This document shows, piece by piece, positions 61,804 to 64,000 of a stretch of 64,000 nucleotides of DNA. A program made the position numbers and the translations under genes. The notes below the pieces were generated by a model, which was given only the letters and a program-made list of their open reading frames with translations, was not told the origin of the DNA and searched no databases. Every line of letters begins with the position of its first letter. Within the stretch, counting starts at the first letter, position 1. Origin of the DNA: Hymenobacter sp. BT188 (GTDB lineage: Bacteria > Bacteroidota > Bacteroidia > Cytophagales > Hymenobacteraceae); contig NZ_JACSCW010000002.1 of NCBI RefSeq assembly GCF_014333585.1, forward strand, positions 620,001 through 684,000, in the 5' to 3' direction.

Positions 61804-62286
61804 ATGTCATTCTCATCCGCCCGCCCCGAAGATTTACTGTTTGATGCCGCCCGTCGGGGTGATGTTTCTTATTTGAAAGAATTGATTGCCACCAACATCG
61901 ACGTAAATACGGTGAATGGTAAAGGCTTTACCCCACTGATTGTAGCTGCCTACGATGATCAACTAGAAGCTGTTCAACTTCTACTGGAGGCCGGCGCCGA
62001 TGTGGATGTGCAGGATGCCGGCGGCAACAATGCCCTCATGGGCGTCTGCTTCAAAGGCCACGCCGAGGTTGCCAGCCTGCTGATAGCGCACGGTGCCGAT
62101 CTGAACCTACAGAACGGTAATGGCGGCACGGCGCTTATGTTCGCCACGTTGTTTGGGCGCAATAAGCTGGTAAAACTCATGCTTGACGCCGGCGCCGATA
62201 CAACTATTCGCGATATCCGGGGACTTACCGCGCTGGATCTGGCGGTGCAGCAAGGAAATGAGGAAGCTTTGCAATTGCTGCAATAA
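61804..62286 (+). CDS. Ankyrin repeat protein
   Basis: A 160-residue protein of about four ankyrin repeats: GDVSYLKELIATNIDVNTVNGKGFTPLIVAAYDDQLEAVQLLLEAGADVDVQDAGGNNALMGVCFKGHAEVASLLIAHGADLNLQNGNGGTALMFATL (spans given by sense only). No signal peptide. Such proteins bind partners; none can be named. Confidence 0.92.
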   Translation: MSFSSARPEDLLFDAARRGDVSYLKELIATNIDVNTVNGKGFTPLIVAAYDDQLEAVQLLLEAGADVDVQDAGGNNALMGVCFKGHAEVASLLIAHGADLNLQNGNGGTALMFATLFGRNKLVKLMLDAGADTTIRDIRGLTALDLAVQQGNEEALQLLQ

Positions 62287-62383
62287 CTGTTGAGCCACTT
62301 TACTGCCCATTTGCCGTATAACCCGAAATTGCTTCTGAAACACTCGTTCTGAAGCAAATAACGAGGATATACATACTCTGCTG

Positions 62384-62791
62384 ATGGACAATTTTGCCAG
62401 ATTTGCCCCCCATATCTATGCGTTGCTTCGCATTGTGGTAGGTTTGCTTTTCGCGATGCATGGTAGCCAGAAGCTACTAGGATTTCCCGGTGACAAACCG
62501 CCCGTGGAAATTGCTTCGCTCATGGGCCTTGCCGGAATAATAGAGCTAGTCGGCGGCCTTCTGATTGCTTTCGGCTTCCTGACGCGCATTGCGGCGTTTA
62601 TAGCCAGCGGCACAATGGCTGTGGCTTATTTTATGGCTCACGCGCCGCAAGGAGCCATTCCACTTCTAAATCAGGGAGAGTTGGCGGTTGTGTACTGCTT
62701 TGTGTTTCTGTATATCGCCGCTCAAGGCTCCGGACCTTGGAGTGTTGATAATTTGATTCGAAAGGATCGGCGTGATGTGTTGCCGCGCTAG
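62384..62791 (+). CDS. DoxX family membrane protein
   Basis: A 135-residue protein with four transmembrane helices: IYALLRIVVGLLFAMHGSQKLLGFPGD, ASLMGLAGIIELVGGLLIAFGFLTRIAAFIASG and two further helices. The GSQKLLGF and GGLLIAFGFLTRIAA segments are DoxX/SURF4-like. Often linked to redox or metal stress; no role shown. Confidence 0.9.
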   Translation: MDNFARFAPHIYALLRIVVGLLFAMHGSQKLLGFPGDKPPVEIASLMGLAGIIELVGGLLIAFGFLTRIAAFIASGTMAVAYFMAHAPQGAIPLLNQGELAVVYCFVFLYIAAQGSGPWSVDNLIRKDRRDVLPR

Positions 62792-62827
62792 AGCTAGACT
62801 AGACGGAATTAGCATCAATTAGTACGA

Positions 62828-62878
62828 GAAAGAGGGGAGACTTACCTAATGAATTATTAGGTAAGTCTCCCCTCTTTC
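62828..62878. terminator. Hairpin with 23-bp perfect arms between convergent genes
   Basis: Arms 62828-62850 and 62856-62878 are exact complements (GAAAGAGGGGAGACTTACCTAAT at left) with a five-base loop; no classic U-run, so the mode of termination is uncertain. Confidence 0.8.
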
Positions 62879-62926
62879 CTGTGTAACTTCTTATTGGACA
62901 GCCGTTAGCTTCGGCTGATAAGCGAG

Positions 62927-63736
62927 CTAAGCTGGCTTTGTTAGCAAATAGTAGGCATAACGCCGCCCAAGCTTTACTTCCTGCTCAATTTCCAAGGTTA
63001 CGAGTTGAGGTACGAAGCCACAGCTAATAGCGTTTTCCCAAAACTCCTCGATACGATATGTTACCATGTGAGGCAGATTTTGCGCATAACCCCAGCGGTG
63101 TGGCTGACTTATAGGAGTGTTGTCCGCGTACCGAATCTGAATGAATGCCTGACCGCCTGGTTTTAACAGTTTGTACGCAATGTCTAGTACACGGGTACCG
63201 TATGCCTTAGTAGGAAAAATCTCAAAGACGTAGGTTGAGAAAAATAGATCGATAGGCTCTTTAATGACGCTCAGAACCGTCTCAGGAGTCCCCGCTTCAA
63301 ATTGTACAGGAACAAAGTTGTGGTAGCCTTCCTGTACTAATTGCTTTTGACACTCTTTCACGCTGGCAGAAGTGATATCAGTCCCGTAATAGCATCTTGA
63401 TCCAGGAGCAAAATGCACAGCGTTAGCACCCCCGCCACAACCCCAGTCAACAATGCTGGCTGGTTGGTTATCAAGCGTGGCTACGCCGGCTAAGCGACGG
63501 TACATCTCATAGTTATGACGTCCCATTTTGAGCCAACGCTCATCGTCATTGGTGAATATCCCTTTGCCACGCCAGTGAGCATTGCCAGGTATATACTCAC
63601 GATCAATGCCCTCCCAGTAGTGCTGAGAATCGGCTATTAGCTTATCTTCTGAATCATACAGATGTAAGTTCTCCCGTACGACACGCTCACTAGAGCGATA
63701 AATCCGGGCTAAAGTATTGCGTAGCTGAGCTTTCAT
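62927..63736 (-). CDS. Class I SAM-dependent methyltransferase
   Basis: About 269 residues from the Met at 63736 (MKAQLRNTLARIYRSS). SAM motif I reads SIVDWGCGGGANAVHF (about 97-112), then YYGTDITSASVKECQKQL and a DLFFSTYVFEIF segment; C-terminal part resembles small-molecule or lipid methyltransferases. Substrate unknown. The frame is open 14 codons upstream (GTG), without support. Beyond it, 63779-64000 is AT-rich with no gene. Confidence 0.88.
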   Translation of the reverse strand: MKAQLRNTLARIYRSSERVVRENLHLYDSEDKLIADSQHYWEGIDREYIPGNAHWRGKGIFTNDDERWLKMGRHNYEMYRRLAGVATLDNQPASIVDWGCGGGANAVHFAPGSRCYYGTDITSASVKECQKQLVQEGYHNFVPVQFEAGTPETVLSVIKEPIDLFFSTYVFEIFPTKAYGTRVLDIAYKLLKPGGQAFIQIRYADNTPISQPHRWGYAQNLPHMVTYRIEEFWENAISCGFVPQLVTLEIEQEVKLGRRYAYYLLTKPA

Positions 63737-63815
63737 CAAGTTAATCGTAAGAAGTAAAGCAAATTGGTTTTGGTGCAATTTATACTTTAATGTCGTTTTA
63801 ATCCTATTAGTAGCC

Positions 63816-63839
63816 TTGGTTTATATTTAGATAAACCAA
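63816..63839. other. Small inverted repeat upstream of the methyltransferase gene
   Basis: TTGGTTTAT-ATTTAG-ATAAACCAA: 9-base exact arms with a six-base loop, about 80 bases before the methyltransferase start. A possible operator; no further evidence. Confidence 0.4.
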
Positions 63840-64000
63840 ACTAAACAGAAAACAGATGGGGAAAGCTCGTTAGTTGTGCTTTATAAGTAAGCCATAGAGC
63901 TTTGCTGTAGAATCTTTATCCCTATACTCCTTACTCACTTGCCTACTCTACAAGGTTAAACTTAGTTATAGGCAGTCACATTGTTTAGCGTATATCTACT

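Larger units (their letters stand above)
1496..62412. repeat. Dispersed octamer family GCCCCCCA/TGGGGGGC (47 copies)
   Basis: Hand count finds 27 forward and 20 reverse copies, about 17 intergenic and 30 in coding sequence. Intergenic copies are usually preceded by A-runs and often paired as inverted repeats; coding copies are usually preceded by TTT or ATT. Positions are listed under findings. Confidence 0.85.

Noticed and set aside
1..64000. tRNA, rRNA, CRISPR arrays, insertion sequences, prophage
   Set aside because: None recognised on reading both strands; covariance and profile searches could not be run.

Overview
The window looks like a chromosomal segment of a Bacteroidota bacterium of the Cytophagales, most likely Hymenobacter or a close relative. 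This rests on gene content (LptD-type barrel, DUF5916 barrel, M1 peptidase, DUF4252 lipoprotein, BlaI/M56 pair, MlaD protein, a Rho with a long disordered insert), on GC-rich sequence, on promoters of the Bacteroidota TTTG/TAnnTTTG type, and on many Lys/Asn-poor lipoproteins with Cys lipoboxes. The taxonomic name is an inference; no rRNA gene is present.

Layout. 1-5.8 kb: the 3' part of an OmpA/thrombospondin-type-3 outer membrane protein, a repeat-rich gap, then a leftward run of envelope lipoproteins and an EVE-domain protein. 5.9-12 kb: a PolX-like PHP protein whose polymerase site looks dead, a family 9 glycosyltransferase, a lipoprotein, OsmC, a UBP zinc finger protein and serS. 12-18 kb: rho with a C-rich leader, a DsbA-like protein, a lipoprotein, a UbiA prenyltransferase and a methyltransferase. 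18-26.4 kb: a membrane protein/winged-helix regulator/DUF4173-type module with two matching candidate operators, a ferritin-like protein, PBP1A, a TIGR01777 epimerase, folE and a PTPS/QueD protein. 26.6-37 kb: secreted coiled-coil protein, a pyrophosphatase-like lipoprotein lacking catalytic residues, M1 peptidase, rpsP-rimM-trmD-rplS, a fatty acid desaturase, an RluA-type pseudouridine synthase and panB. 37-44.4 kb: divergent lptD-like and amidase genes, an MlaD protein, acyl-CoA carboxylase beta and an AT-rich orphan. 44.7-50 kb: SirB1-like, redoxin, Sfp-type transferase, WD40, DivIVA-like and folB. 50-55 kb: a broken YsnF/AvaK gene, an intact relative, and a BlaI/M56 system with three 16-bp operators. 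55-64 kb: DUF5916 barrel, VOC protein, MeaB, beta-propeller protein, DUF4174, SDR, ankyrin, DoxX and a methyltransferase.

The most unusual feature cuts across genes. The octamer GCCCCCCA/TGGGGGGC occurs 47 times by hand count on both strands, against about 2-4 expected by chance. Inverted pairs form many terminator-like hairpins, and about 30 single copies lie inside genes in all codon phases (as Ala-Pro-Gln, Xaa-Pro-Pro, Gly-Gly or Trp-Gly-Ala). This resembles the genomic habit of DNA uptake sequences or other genome-wide signal words and is the best candidate here for an undescribed system. Other highlights are the three TACGA-N6-TCGTA operators placed on the blaI promoter, the CTTTG-N5-CAAAG operator pair, two enzyme relatives that have lost catalytic residues, and several families of long inverted repeats.

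No tRNA, rRNA, CRISPR array, insertion sequence or prophage was recognised.
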